A stretch of DNA of 64,000 bases from Bradyrhizobium septentrionale (GTDB lineage Bacteria; Pseudomonadota; Alphaproteobacteria; Rhizobiales; Xanthobacteraceae): the NCBI RefSeq assembly GCF_011516645.4, contig NZ_CP088285.1, positions 6,528,501 through 6,592,500 on the forward strand. The letters run 5' to 3'. The notes under the pieces are model-generated. The model was not told the origin of the DNA. It did no database searches and saw nothing but the letters and a program-made list of their open reading frames with translations. Made by a program: the position numbers and the translations under genes. Position 1 is the stretch's first letter. The number at the start of each line of letters is the position of its first letter. Shown here one piece after another: positions 1 through 9,223 of the stretch.

Positions 1-722
1 TCGGCGTCATCGCGGGCGCTGACATCAACGACCCGACTGCGTTGCGGGCTCCGGTGCCGAACTATCTGGCCGGCGCAGGCGACGGCATCCGGGGTTTGCG
101 GATCGGCGTTGACCGCAGGTACACCCAGGAGGGCATCGATCGGCAGGTCGTGGTCGCCTTGCTGGAAGCCGAGCGCACGCTCGCCGCTCTCGGCGCCGAC
201 ATCCGTGAGGTGCATTTCCCGCCTTATCAGAGGCTCGTCAGCCAGTGGATTCCGATGTGCTCGGTGGAGACGGCTGAGGCGCATCTGGACACCTACCCGT
301 CGCGCAAGTCCGAATACGGACCGGATCTTGCGCAAGTGATCGAGCAGGGCAGGTCGGTGAGTGGCGTCGATATTGCCGCGATCCATCACGAACGGCTCAA
401 GTTCAGCGGCAGCCTGGCTGCGATGTTCGAGGATATCGATCTGTTGCTGATCCCGACCATGCCGGTGCCGATCCCGACGCTGACCAAGATGAGCGAATAC
501 GGCGCCGACCCGACTGTGCTGCTGAGCATCCTGCGCTTCACGGCGGTGTTCGATTTCTCGGGCAGCCCGACCATCACGCTGCCGATGGGCATGGCGTCGG
601 ACAAGATGCCGCTCAGCATGCAGCTGGTCGGTCCGCATCTCTCCGAAGATTTGCTGGTCCGCGCCGGTTGCGCGTTCCAGTCGGTGACGGACTGGCATAC
701 CCGGCGACCGCCCGTCGAATGA
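1..722 (+). CDS. Amidase (amidase signature family), 5'-truncated by window edge
   Basis: The reading frame is already open at base 3 (GVIAGADINDPTALRA...) and ends with TGA at 720-722, so only the C-terminal ~239 residues are visible. The 'GxDxxDPTA' block followed by GLRIGVDRRY, a long helical stretch and a C-terminal 'ITLPMGMASDKMPLSMQLVG' segment are typical of amidase-signature enzymes (GatA-like hydrolases), which hydrolyse C-N amide bonds with a Ser-cisSer-Lys triad. The triad lies upstream and is not visible, so activity cannot be judged. The substrate is unknown. It points toward the decayed minus-strand pair that follows and may belong with it in use of an amide or peptide-like compound. 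Confidence 0.88.
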   Translation, partial: GVIAGADINDPTALRAPVPNYLAGAGDGIRGLRIGVDRRYTQEGIDRQVVVALLEAERTLAALGADIREVHFPPYQRLVSQWIPMCSVETAEAHLDTYPSRKSEYGPDLAQVIEQGRSVSGVDIAAIHHERLKFSGSLAAMFEDIDLLLIPTMPVPIPTLTKMSEYGADPTVLLSILRFTAVFDFSGSPTITLPMGMASDKMPLSMQLVGPHLSEDLLVRAGCAFQSVTDWHTRRPPVE

Positions 723-729
723 GGCCTCG

Positions 730-1958
730 TCAACCGGTCTTGTCGACGTTCCAGAACAGCGGCACCGGCGCGCGGACGATGTCCTTCAGCGCTTTCCGCG
801 TCGCGGCCGGCTCATTGTACTGCCCGGTCGGGACGTGGGTGACCACCTCATAGGCGCGTGCCTGGATCTTGTCGGCGAGCGCCTTCTGGTCGGATGGCGC
901 CGCGGTGCGGGCAAAGCCGTCGCGCAGCCGCTCGAGCTCGGCGTCCTCGACCCAGCCGAAGAAGCCGCCGTTCTTGCCCTTGCCGTTGACGCAGGCGTTG
1001 CCGTTCGGATTGATCAAATCGGCGCTGGCCCAGGTCGAGTGGTAGAGCGACCAGCCGCCCTCGGCCGGCATCGACTGCTTGGCGCGCCGCGCCACCACCG
1101 AACCCCAGTCCATCGCCAGCAGGTTGACGTTCATCCCGATCGCGCGCAGCGCTTCGGCGGTGACGGTGCCGCGCGCCGTGATGATCGGCGCGTCGGTCGC
1201 GTGCAGGATCGTGATCGGCTCGCCCTTGTAGCCGCCTTGCTTCAGCAGCTCCTTCGCCTTGGCCGTATCGGCTTTGGTCGACCAGCCGACCGCGCTTTCG
1301 AACGGCGTGCCGGCGATGAAGATCGCGGGCGTGACCTTGTAGTAGTCGGAATTGCCGATCTGGGTGTCGAGCCAATCCTTCTGGTTCACGGCGTGCAGCA
1401 CGGCCTGGCGGATCTCCGGCCGGTCGAACGGCGGCACCAGCCAGTTCATCCGGCACATGCCGGAGAAGCCGAGCGTGTTGTAATCAGTCAGCTCGACATT
1501 CGCGGCGCGCGCCAGCATCGCATGATGGTCGTGCGGCGGAACTTCGAAGTAATCGATCTCATCGTTCATCAGCGCGTTGGTTGCGATCTGGAAATCGGGC
1601 ACGCTGAGCCATTCGTAGCGGCCGATCTTGACGACCTTGCCGCCGCCGGTGCCGTCCGACGGCTCGTCGCGCGAGACGTAGTCCGGATTCCTTTCGTAAG
1701 CGGCCTTGACGCCGGGCTGGAACTCCGCGGCTTGATCTCGAATTTCGAATTGGTCGAGAACAGCGTGTCGTGGATCATGTAGCCGTGGTTGCGCGCCGTC
1801 CACGCCGTGGTCATGATCGGGTCGGTCGCGCGCAGCGGCGCGTGCATCACCGCCGTAATCGTCTTCGAACTGGCCCGCGCGATGCGCGGCATCGCAATGC
1901 CGAGGCTCGCGCCGGCGCCGATCTGCAGGAGGGTGCGCCGGTTGATCGATGGTCCCAT
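730..1958 (-). pseudogene. Peptide-type ABC transporter substrate-binding protein (SBP family 5), internal deletion plus frameshift
   Basis: The start is ATG at 1958, preceded by AGGGGG. The N-terminus has a Tat-like leader (NRRTLLQIGAGASLG) and the opening of a family-5 binding protein (HAPLRATDPIMTTAW...TLFSTNSKFEIKP). At about 1730-1745 the frame changes: the upstream frame runs FEIKP then nonsense, while the second frame resumes with AEFQPGVKAAYERNPDYVSR and continues normally to 730. In intact relatives, as I recall them, roughly 100-120 residues lie between these two blocks. The junction therefore looks like an out-of-frame internal deletion, not a one-base error. Total coding content is ~410 residues against a usual ~500-530. 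It was probably a periplasmic dipeptide/oligopeptide receptor. Its upstream operon partner is also broken. Confidence 0.85.
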
Positions 1959-1980
1959 GATGTCCCCCTGTCGCAACCGT

Positions 1981-3183
1981 TCAGGCCTGGCCGCTGAGCC
2001 TGGCCGCGATCGCGCGATAGCCGCGCATCCACATGTGATCGAGATCGAGATCCATCGGCAGCGGCTGCGAGGAGAGGCGCGCGATCACGGTCTCATTGAC
2101 CGGATCGATGTAGATCCACTGGCCATGAATGCCGACTGCGGCAAACGGGGCTTCGCGCCGGTCGAGCGTGTACCACTTGTTGCGGTAATTGCCGTTTGGA
2201 AACACTTTCGTCAGGTCGCCGCGCGACCACGCCTCGGCATTGCCGTTGTGCCTGATGTCGTCGATCCACCAGCTCGGCACGACCTGCCGTCCGTTGCTGA
2301 CGCCGTGATTGCGCATCATCTCGCCGAAGCGGGCGAGATCGCGCAGCGTCGCGCAGATGCCGCCGGCGACGCGGGCTGCGCCACGTGAATCGACGGTGAT
2401 GTAGGCGTCGTGCTCGGCGCCCATCGGCTGCCACAGATAGTGCGAGAGGATCTTTGCATAGGACATGCCGCAGGCGCGCTCATAGACCCAGCCGAGCACG
2501 TCGGTGTTGGTCTAGACGTAGTGGAAGGTCTGGCCATGCGGCGTGCCGTTCGGCCGCAGCGTGCGCAGATAGTCGCGCAGATTGCTCGGCGGAATGGTGG
2601 GATCCGGCGGCTCCCAGCCGGTCGAGCGGCGGTAATTGATGACGTCGCCGTCGCGCGCCATGTAGTCCTCCTCGAAGCGGATGCCGACGCTCATGTCGAG
2701 CAGATGCCGCACCGTGCAGCCGCCGCCATAGACCGATCCCTCCATCTCCGGGATGTAGCGCGTCACCGGCGCGTCGACGTCGAGCTTGCCGCGATCGGCC
2801 AGGATGCCGCCGAGTGTTCCGGCGACCGACTTGCTGACCGAGAAGATCAGATGCGGGGTGTCGGGCGTGAGGCCGTGGGCATACCATTCGAAGGCGATTT
2901 GCCCGCGATGCGACACCACGATGCCGTCGGTGTGGCTCGCGCGCAGCGCCTGGCCGACGCCGACCGTCTCGCCGCGCGGGTTTGCGAAGCTGACGTCGTC
3001 GAGATAGCGCGGCGCAAAGGACAACGGCGCCGGCACTGAGGCGCGCGCGATGTTTGCGGTGGGCAAGAGCTCGCGCACGTTGCGGAAGGCCCATTCGCTG
3101 TAGGGATGCTGACGCCAATTGGCCAGCGTGACTTGTTCGTCGGCCGCCGGAGGGAAGGCGGCCATGATGCGACGCGAATTCAT
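1981..3183 (-). pseudogene. Beta-lactamase-fold serine hydrolase interrupted by an in-frame TAG
   Basis: Two stretches lie in the same minus frame, separated only by a TAG at about 2509-2511. The protein (start taken at the ATG at 3183, MNSRRIMAAF) has the SxxK nucleophile motif in ISVSKSVAGT and a second block FHYV-stop-TNTDVLGWV. Class C beta-lactamase/6-aminohexanoate-dimer-hydrolase relatives carry a Y-x-S/N motif here, so the stop probably replaces a Ser codon (TCG to TAG, one base). The rest, including the C-terminal half (GIHGQWIYIDPVNETVIARLSSQP), looks intact, which suggests recent inactivation or readthrough. It lies 22 bases upstream of the broken binding-protein gene on the same strand, so the two were likely co-transcribed. 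Confidence 0.85.
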
Positions 3184-3318
3184 TGTTGATCCAGCAATGC
3201 CATCGGAAGTTTCACGAAAGTTCCGCATGCGCCGCGCCGCTCGCAATCAACCGGATGGTGGAGGTGGCGGCCGGGTTGCCCCGGTGTAACCGTTTCAAGG
3301 ATGTGCGTGGCGCGGGCT

Positions 3319-3334
3319 TGGCCCGCAAATTGCT
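3319..3334 (+). promoter_or_regulatory. Possible sigma-54 (-24/-12) promoter upstream of the LuxR gene
   Basis: The sequence TGGCCCGCAAATTGCT matches the sigma-54 consensus TGGCACG-N4-TTGCW at all but one position and has the required 10 bases between GG and GC. It lies about 83 bases before the LuxR-family start at 3417, in the divergent gap between that gene and the serine hydrolase. It is a single motif match; no enhancer-binding protein is encoded nearby. Confidence 0.35.
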
Positions 3335-3416
3335 TGACTAAGCCCTGCGTCTGTCCCAGCGTGCCGAGCACGCGACGCGCAGACGTCCGCCATCGGGAAA
3401 CATCGGGAGGTAGGTC

Positions 3417-4091
3417 ATGATCGCGCTTCTGGGCCGACCGGATCCGGCGACCACGCAGGCCATTCAGTTCGCGCGCGGCATTCTCGAGGGGTCCGCGACC
3501 GCCTTCTACGAGGTCGACGGCAACCTCACCCTCAACCGCTTCGTGCTCAGCAGCAATGTGCCGCCGAGTTTCCACGACCAGTATCTTGCCGGCATGAACC
3601 GGCTCGATCCGCTGCATCCGCGCTCCGCGAGCAACCGGCCGATTGCCCGGTTGAGCACAGCCCTCGATCAATGCGCGACCCAGGAGGCGGCGACCTACCG
3701 CGCCTTCGCCGGACAGTGCGGCGTCGCCGACATGATCGAGTTCTTCTTCCGCCGCAACGACCGGATCGTGGCCGGAATGAGCGTGCTGTGGGCGCCGGGC
3801 TGCACCATTCCCGACGGCAGCATGCACATCGCCGAGAAGATCCACGACTACCTCGAGTTCAACCTGACCAGCCGGCTGTCGTCGAATGCCGACGAGCCGC
3901 CGCGCTACGGGCTGACCTCGCGCGAGATGGAGGTCGTCGAGCTGCTGTGCTGCGGCCGGACCAACCGCGAGATCGGCGAGTGCCTGAGCATCGGCCTTGC
4001 GACGGTGAAGACGCATTTGATCCATATCTTCGAAAAGCTCGGCGTCGAGACCCGCTCGGCGGTCGTCGCGCTGATGTCACGGCCGCATTAG
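3417..4091 (+). CDS. LuxR-family transcriptional regulator
   Basis: A 224-residue protein starting at ATG 3417 with GGGAGG just upstream. The last ~60 residues form a clear GerE/LuxR helix-turn-helix (LTSREMEVVELL, GRTNREIGECL, IGLATVKTHLIHIFEKLGV). The first ~150 residues are an unrecognised sensory domain (YEVDGNLTLNRFVLSS, FFRRNDRIVAGMSVLWAPG); I do not see the conserved Trp/Tyr/Asp set of acyl-homoserine-lactone binding domains clearly enough to call a quorum sensor. It is transcribed away from the decayed hydrolase/binding-protein pair and probably once regulated it or the neighbouring amidase. A sigma-54-like motif lies upstream. Confidence 0.88.
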   Translation: MIALLGRPDPATTQAIQFARGILEGSATAFYEVDGNLTLNRFVLSSNVPPSFHDQYLAGMNRLDPLHPRSASNRPIARLSTALDQCATQEAATYRAFAGQCGVADMIEFFFRRNDRIVAGMSVLWAPGCTIPDGSMHIAEKIHDYLEFNLTSRLSSNADEPPRYGLTSREMEVVELLCCGRTNREIGECLSIGLATVKTHLIHIFEKLGVETRSAVVALMSRPH

Positions 4092-4228
4092 GGCGCGGGG
4101 GTGCGGTGAGGGGCATTGTGCTTCGAATCCGGCGCGGAGTTCGGCCTGTTCATCGTGGCGGATTCTCGTCGAGCTGTTCGTGAGCAACGCTGCCTGTCGT
4201 TGACGCTGGGTGGCGCCGCATCCACCAC

Positions 4229-4352
4229 CGTCGTCCCGGCGAAGGCCGGGACCCATACGCCGCAGCAATTGTAGTGAACGGGACTCGTCGTTCCAGCGAC
4301 GCTCAACAACATCCTTTTGTGATTATGGGTCCCGGCCTTCGCCGGGACGACG
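4229..4352. repeat. Perfect 28-bp inverted repeat with 68-bp spacer (MITE/REP-like)
   Basis: The left arm 4229-4256 (CGTCGTCCCGGCGAAGG... ending ACCCAT) is the exact reverse complement of the right arm 4325-4352. Each arm is itself rich in GC dyads (CCCGGCGAAGGCCGGG). Such 'cccggcgaaggccggg' elements are, from memory, abundant in Bradyrhizobium and Rhodopseudomonas intergenic regions. The structure suggests a non-autonomous repeat able to form a long hairpin; no transposase is present. Confidence 0.85.
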
Positions 4353-4429
4353 TCGAGTGTGTGGCACGGCCAGTGAGTCACACATCTGTATTCTCGCGAC
4401 ATGAATCGTCCGAGTCTGCTTCTTTGTTT

Positions 4430-4800
4430 CGCCCCCTTCAACAGAGGGCGCAAGGAAAGCCGGGTGCCGATTGCACCCATGGGCCCCGTGCAAAAGTAGA
4501 AAGCACGGGGGTAGGACCACAGGTGTAACCGGAAACAACCCGGCTTTCCCTGCGCGATGGGTTACGGCTTATTTCGTGCTCTCCCCGGCGAGACTTGGCT
4601 TGCTTGTCACCGCCTTTGCGAAAACGCTCGCGCGTTCTGCAAGGGGACACCTGCCACTAGGGCGTCAGGACCACACGACTTCACCGTCCGCTTCGCGTGC
4701 TCTCGTCAGCGACACGCTCGGCGTCCACCGCATCCCACACCGCGTTCGTGACGATCGCGAAGCGCCCCTCGATCGGGTGAGACAGCCAAATCTATACACT
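4430..4800. repeat. Probable dispersed ~370-base intergenic repeat
   Basis: This block ('ttcaacagagggcgcaagg' near 4437 to 'gggtgagacagcc' near 4790) contains phrases I recall as recurring in many Bradyrhizobium intergenic regions, including 'cggcttatttcgtgctctcc' and 'cgtccaccgcatcccac'. They are often mis-annotated as small hypothetical ORFs. There is only one copy in this window, so repetition cannot be shown here. No coding frame is supported. Confidence 0.45.
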
Positions 4801-4896
4801 GAGTTGGGTCTGCCGATAAACCGAAATATTTTTGCGCGCGGTGATTGACAGGTTTTGCTGAGTTGCCCGTCGGGTTGTCTTGTCGCACATATCTCA

Positions 4897-5000
4897 GTCA
4901 TTCCGGGGCGACGCGTCAGCGTCGAGCTCGGAATCCATTCATCCACATTATTTGCGGCCCGATGGATTCCGGGCTCGTGCTTCCCACGCCCCGGAATGAC
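4897..5000. repeat. Long imperfect palindrome with 14-bp perfect terminal arms
   Basis: The ends GTCATTCCGGGGCG (4897-4910) and CGCCCCGGAATGAC (4987-5000) are exact reverse complements. Inside, 'gagctcggaatccat' and 'atggattccgggctc' pair imperfectly. This is the familiar 'attccggggcg...cgccccggaat' type of rhizobial palindromic repeat. It ends about 150 bases before the gamma-glutamyltransferase start. Confidence 0.8.
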
Positions 5001-5149
5001 GACGGGGCGCCGCGCCTCGTCCACGTCACCCGATCCACCGTACGGTTGATTGCTGCACCCGCCCGCGCGAGCCGAAAGTTCCCGAAGGACCGGTGTCGTT
5101 TTCGACAATGTTGGCGAGCGGCTGCCGCTCAGACATCAGAGGATTCGAC

Positions 5150-6727
5150 ATGCGTGATTTCATGGCCGTTGGCCGCTCGGTAGCGGTTGCCGAGCGTGGC
5201 ATGGCCGCAACCTCGCACCCGCAGGCGACGCTTGCCGCGGTCGAGATGCTCAAGGCCGGCGGCAACGCCGTCGATGCCGCGGTCGCGGCAGTGGCGGTGC
5301 AGGGCGTGGTCGAGCCGCAGATGACCGGGATCGGCGGCGATTGCTTTGCGCTGGTTTCGCCAAGGGACGGCGAGCCGATCGCGCTGAACGGCTCGGGCCG
5401 CACGCCTGCTGGTACCGATGCGGAGAAATTTGCCGCGGGCGGCGCACGCGACATTCCGCCGACTGCGCCGGAGGCGGTGACGATACCTGGCGCGATCGAT
5501 GCATGGTGCCGGCTGGTCGCGGACCACGGCAGCAGGTCACTGGAGGAGATCTTCCGGCCGGCGATCACAGCCGCCGAGCAGGGCTTTTGTGTCACGCCGC
5601 GCGTCGCCGAGGACTGGCGCCGCTTCCGGGCCCGGATCGAGATCGACGCCAATGCGGCGGCGCAGTTTCTTCCCGGCGGCAGGGCACCGGAGGTTGGCGA
5701 CATCCGTACCCAACCTGCGCTCGGCCTTACCTTGCGCCGGATCGCGCAACACGGGCGCGACGCCTTTTACGCGGGCGAGACCGCCGACGAGATGGTGGGC
5801 ATCTTGCGCGAGCTGGGCGGGGCGCACAGCACCGAGGATTTTGCGGCACAGACCTCGGACTATGTGCGCCCGATCTCGGCGCGCTATCACGATCACGATG
5901 TGGTCGAGTGTCCGCCGAACGGGCAGGGGCTCGCGGCGCTGATGATCCTGCGGACGCTCGCGGGCTTCGACGTCGCAGCGCTGGCGCAGGCCGATCGCAT
6001 CCATCTGCTCGCCGAGGCCACCAAGGCCGCTTACCGGGCGCGCGACGCCTTCTTCTGCGATCCCGCCGTCAGCAACGTCGATCCGGCCGCATTTCTTGCT
6101 GAAGACTATATCAAGACGATCCGCAGCAAGATCGACATGCGCCATGCCTCCGCGCCCGCGATCTGGGATGACATCGAGCACCGCGACACCGTTTATGTCA
6201 CGGTGGTCGACCGCGACCTCAATGCGGTCTCGCTGATCAACTCGCTGTTCTATCCGTTCGGCAGCGGCATCTACGCGCCGAAGTCGGGCGTCCTGCTGCA
6301 CAACCGCGGCTGGAGCTTTCGCGCCAAGCCCGGACATCCCAATTCGCTCGGCCCGCGCAAGCGCCCGATGCACACGATCATCCCGGGCCTGCTCCGCAAG
6401 GACGGCAAGACCGTGATGTCGTTCGGCGTGATGGGCGGGCATTACCAGGCGGCGGGCCATGCCAATCTGCTGTCGAACATTTTTGACATGAAGATGGACA
6501 TCCAGGCGGCGGCCGAGGCGCCGCGCTCCTTTGCCTTCGACGGCGTGCTGTCGCTGGAGACGACGATTTCGCCTGATATCCGCAACGAGCTGCGCGCCCG
6601 CGGCCACGATGCGCGCCTCTCCGAGGAGCCGATCGGCGGCTGCCAGGCGATCCGCATCGACCATGCGCGCGGGGTGCTGTTCGGAGCCTCCGACCACCGC
6701 AAGGACGGGCTGGCGCTGGGCTTCTGA
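5150..6727 (+). CDS. Gamma-glutamyltransferase family protein (Ntn hydrolase)
   Basis: A 525-residue protein; ATG 5150 is chosen because AGAGGA lies 6 bases before it, rather than the ORF's earlier Met at 5093. Conserved features are the N-terminal [27 protein letters not shown] block, [11 protein letters not shown], and the autoprocessing site [11 protein letters not shown] with the candidate nucleophile Thr347. That Thr begins the small subunit after self-cleavage. The family hydrolyses or transfers gamma-glutamyl groups, or acts as cephalosporin acylase; the substrate here is unknown. No clear signal peptide is visible, so it may be cytoplasmic, unlike the classical periplasmic enzyme. An AraC regulator follows 112 bases downstream. 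Confidence 0.9.
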   Translation: MRDFMAVGRSVAVAERGMAATSHPQATLAAVEMLKAGGNAVDAAVAAVAVQGVVEPQMTGIGGDCFALVSPRDGEPIALNGSGRTPAGTDAEKFAAGGARDIPPTAPEAVTIPGAIDAWCRLVADHGSRSLEEIFRPAITAAEQGFCVTPRVAEDWRRFRARIEIDANAAAQFLPGGRAPEVGDIRTQPALGLTLRRIAQHGRDAFYAGETADEMVGILRELGGAHSTEDFAAQTSDYVRPISARYHDHDVVECPPNGQGLAALMILRTLAGFDVAALAQADRIHLLAEATKAAYRARDAFFCDPAVSNVDPAAFLAEDYIKTIRSKIDMRHASAPAIWDDIEHRDTVYVTVVDRDLNAVSLINSLFYPFGSGIYAPKSGVLLHNRGWSFRAKPGHPNSLGPRKRPMHTIIPGLLRKDGKTVMSFGVMGGHYQAAGHANLLSNIFDMKMDIQAAAEAPRSFAFDGVLSLETTISPDIRNELRARGHDARLSEEPIGGCQAIRIDHARGVLFGASDHRKDGLALGF

Positions 6728-6839
6728 CCAGGTTCGGCTGTGGCCGTAAATTGTTTCTGGAAAGATATAAATCGTCCATCCAAGGGTTGATTGTTGCTAC
6801 ACCCCGCGTTCGCCAAAGCTCGGCGTCGGGGAGCGCTTC

Positions 6840-7841
6840 ATGGCAGCGATTTCCGAAGCAGAGTCTGGCAGGGTAATCGGCGTGTCGGTGGGGGAGTCCG
6901 CCGACGCGGCGGAGCATGCCGGCCGGTTCGGCGGCTGGAAGCTGCGCATGGATCAGGTGTCGTCGGGACGGTTCGCCGGACGTCTGGTGAGGATCCGGCT
7001 CGAGAGCCTTGAGATCGTCAGGGAGACCACGACGCAAGCGCTGATCAAGCAAGGTACGGCGTGGCCGGATGCGCTGGTGTTCAGCCTGCCGCTGGCGGCG
7101 TCAAGCGACGGACATTTCAACGGCCGCTCCCTGGCGTTTCCCGATGTACTGCTCAACGACGGCGTCGATCTGCCGCCGCTGGTGACACCGACCCTGCTGG
7201 ACGTTGTATCGATTGCGATCGCGCGCGATCATCTTGCGTCATCGCTGGACGCGCTCGGCGAGACGCAGTCGGCGGACCTCGTTTCCGGCTATCGGCAACC
7301 GCACCATTCATTCGGTGGGCCGGGATTGCCGGCGCTCCAACAGGGTTTTCGCGAGATCTGCGATCCAGGCCATCAGCTCGAGACGGCGATAAGGTTTTGT
7401 CGCACGCGCGCATCGCTCCAGGATATCGTGGTCGGCGCGCTCGCCGAAATCCTGTCGAAGACGTCAAGGGCCGAGGTCAGGGCGGCGACCGCCCAACAGA
7501 GACTGGTCGATCGCGTCAGCGACTACATGTTCGCGCATGTCGACGATCCGCCCAACATCGCCGATTTGTGCCGCATCGCCGGTGTAAGCCGCAGGACGTT
7601 GCAGGCCTGCTTTCGGGATGCGCTCGGTCTCACGCCGTCGCAATATCTGCGGACGCTGCGGCTGAACGCCGTGCGCCGCGAGTTGCGTGCGCTTGCTGCG
7701 GCGGGCCGGCCGATTTCGATCGGCGACGTGGCGGCGCGGTGGGGTTTCTGGCACTGGAGCCGCTTCACCGAAAACTATCGGTTGCTGTTTGGCGAATTGC
7801 CCTCACGCACCGTTCAGAACGTGCTTTCCGCCCCACGCTAG
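6840..7841 (+). CDS. AraC-family transcriptional regulator
   Basis: A 333-residue protein with ATG 6840 preceded by GGAGCG. The C-terminal ~100 residues carry the double helix-turn-helix of AraC/XylS (IADLCRIAGVSRRTLQACFRDALGLTPSQYLRTLRLNAVRREL, then IGDVAARWGFWHWSRFTENYRLLFGELPS). The ~220-residue N-terminal part resembles the cupin-like domain of regulators of the AraC/EutR type but is not diagnostic. It stands between the glutamyltransferase and an outer-membrane protein gene on the same strand, so it most likely controls the catabolic genes around it. The inducer is unknown. Confidence 0.9.
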   Translation: MAAISEAESGRVIGVSVGESADAAEHAGRFGGWKLRMDQVSSGRFAGRLVRIRLESLEIVRETTTQALIKQGTAWPDALVFSLPLAASSDGHFNGRSLAFPDVLLNDGVDLPPLVTPTLLDVVSIAIARDHLASSLDALGETQSADLVSGYRQPHHSFGGPGLPALQQGFREICDPGHQLETAIRFCRTRASLQDIVVGALAEILSKTSRAEVRAATAQQRLVDRVSDYMFAHVDDPPNIADLCRIAGVSRRTLQACFRDALGLTPSQYLRTLRLNAVRRELRALAAAGRPISIGDVAARWGFWHWSRFTENYRLLFGELPSRTVQNVLSAPR

Positions 7842-7970
7842 CACTTTTTCATTTGCCATGTCGGCGGGCCTGCCGATTCCGGATAACGCCTGCCGGAGAT
7901 GCTTTCCTAGGTTTGCCGGGAGTTGCAGCGCCGCGTCGCGGCGCAGCGATATCGGGGACGGAGGGGCAAC

Positions 7971-8972
7971 ATGAACTTCAACGGACGAGTTACGGCCGCG
8001 GCGCTTGCCGTGACAGCGGCGGGCATGACATCAGCCAACGCATTCGAGTTCGGTTACGCGGGTTGGGCGCAGAAGCCGGGCATCACGCTCGGCGGTGGAA
8101 CGGCCGGCGCGCCGCCGCCCGGGCTGTACAGCTTCAATCAGGTCTTCACCTATCAATCGAACATTGTCGGGCCCGGCGCGCCGAATGTCGGTGGCGTGGC
8201 GACGCCGGTCCATGCGGCCGTCGAGGCGTCGGGCTTGCTGTGGGTGCCGGGCTGGACATTCCTCGGCGCAACCTATGATGCGGTCATCGTGCAGCCCTGG
8301 ATCATGGCCGACGTCGGCTCGCCGGTGAACATCCAGCAGGTCGGCATGCACAACACCTACATTGTGCCGGCCGAACTGAGCTGGAAGCTCGGCGACAGCG
8401 GCTTCTTCATCAAGACGGGCCTCGGCATCTACGTGCCGAATGGCTCGATCAGCGGCCCGGCCGGCTTGAGCAACGTCGGCAATCCCTGGTGGACGTTTCA
8501 GCCCGAGTTCGTGGTGTCCTACCTGAAGGACGGCTGGAATCTGACGGCGAACCTGTTTCAGGAGATCAATACCAGCAGTTCGATCAGCGGCTATCGCTCC
8601 GGCGACGTCCTCCACGCCGAGTTCACCGCCACCAAGACGATCGGCAACTGGACCATCGGTCCCATCGCCTATTACGCGGGGCAGGTCACCAGCGACACGT
8701 CGAGCGCGTTCTATAACGGCGCGATCAACGTCAACCGGTACAACATCTGGGCCGGTGGCGGCCTCGTTGGCTACAATTTCGGACCGGCCGCGCTGACCGT
8801 CTGGGCGACGCATGAGTTCTCCTCGAACGCCTCCGGCGGCACCGCCGGCCCGCCCGGAATTGATACGGCGTCGATCACCAAGGGCTACTCGGTGTTCGCC
8901 AACCTGAGCTTCCGTCTCTGGGCACCGGATGAGCCGGCGACGCCGCCGAAGCGGCCGATGTTCACCAAGTAG
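7971..8972 (+). CDS. Outer-membrane channel of the phenol-degradation 'meta'/SphA-like family
   Basis: A 333-residue protein; ATG 7971 is chosen over an in-frame upstream Met because GGAGGGG precedes it and a signal peptide starts there (AALAVTAAGMTSANA, cut after about residue 24). The mature part is Gly-, Asn- and aromatic-rich with alternating beta-strand patterns (WNLTANLFQEINTSSSISGYRSGDVLHAEF, YNIWAGGGLVGYNFGPAALTVWATHEF), as in the 'meta' pathway family of beta-barrel proteins. These are thought to pass hydrophobic or aromatic substrates. It probably supplies outer-membrane entry for the compound handled by the following operon. The C-terminal end is polar (PKRPMFTK) rather than a classic terminal Phe. 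Confidence 0.75.
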   Translation: MNFNGRVTAAALAVTAAGMTSANAFEFGYAGWAQKPGITLGGGTAGAPPPGLYSFNQVFTYQSNIVGPGAPNVGGVATPVHAAVEASGLLWVPGWTFLGATYDAVIVQPWIMADVGSPVNIQQVGMHNTYIVPAELSWKLGDSGFFIKTGLGIYVPNGSISGPAGLSNVGNPWWTFQPEFVVSYLKDGWNLTANLFQEINTSSSISGYRSGDVLHAEFTATKTIGNWTIGPIAYYAGQVTSDTSSAFYNGAINVNRYNIWAGGGLVGYNFGPAALTVWATHEFSSNASGGTAGPPGIDTASITKGYSVFANLSFRLWAPDEPATPPKRPMFTK

Positions 8973-9008
8973 CGCAAGCGCCGACATACCCCGCCAGGCA
9001 GGTCAAAA

Positions 9009-9035
9009 GGGAGCCGCGTCGATCGCGCGGCTCCC
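9009..9035. terminator. Hairpin downstream of the outer-membrane channel gene
   Basis: GGGAGCCGCG (9009-9018) and CGCGGCTCCC (9026-9035) form a perfect 10-bp stem with a 7-base loop, 36 bases after the channel stop codon. There is no U-tract after it, so it may slow or stabilise the transcript end rather than act as a canonical intrinsic terminator. Confidence 0.5.
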
Positions 9036-9223
9036 CGATGGCTGCCGGTTTCCGCCACCTCAATCCGGCAGGCGACGGAGCATCCACCGGACGGTGGATT
9101 GTTCCAGACGCCGACATGCCGAACCTTTGGCCATCATGCCGGCGTCGTGCGCGGTTCAGCCCGCTGCACCGCGCGACGAAAGGCTGATCGCTGCAGGCTT
9201 TCCCAACCGAGAAGTTGATCCGT

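Larger units (their letters stand above)
4092..5149. other. Gene-free kilobase made of dispersed repeat elements
   Basis: No ORF in this stretch has a convincing start, composition or family match. It holds three repeat blocks annotated separately: a perfect 28-bp inverted repeat (4229-4352), a ~370-base block (about 4430-4800), and a long imperfect palindrome (4897-5000). Short ORFs here read through the repeats on both strands and are not supported. Confidence 0.75.
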
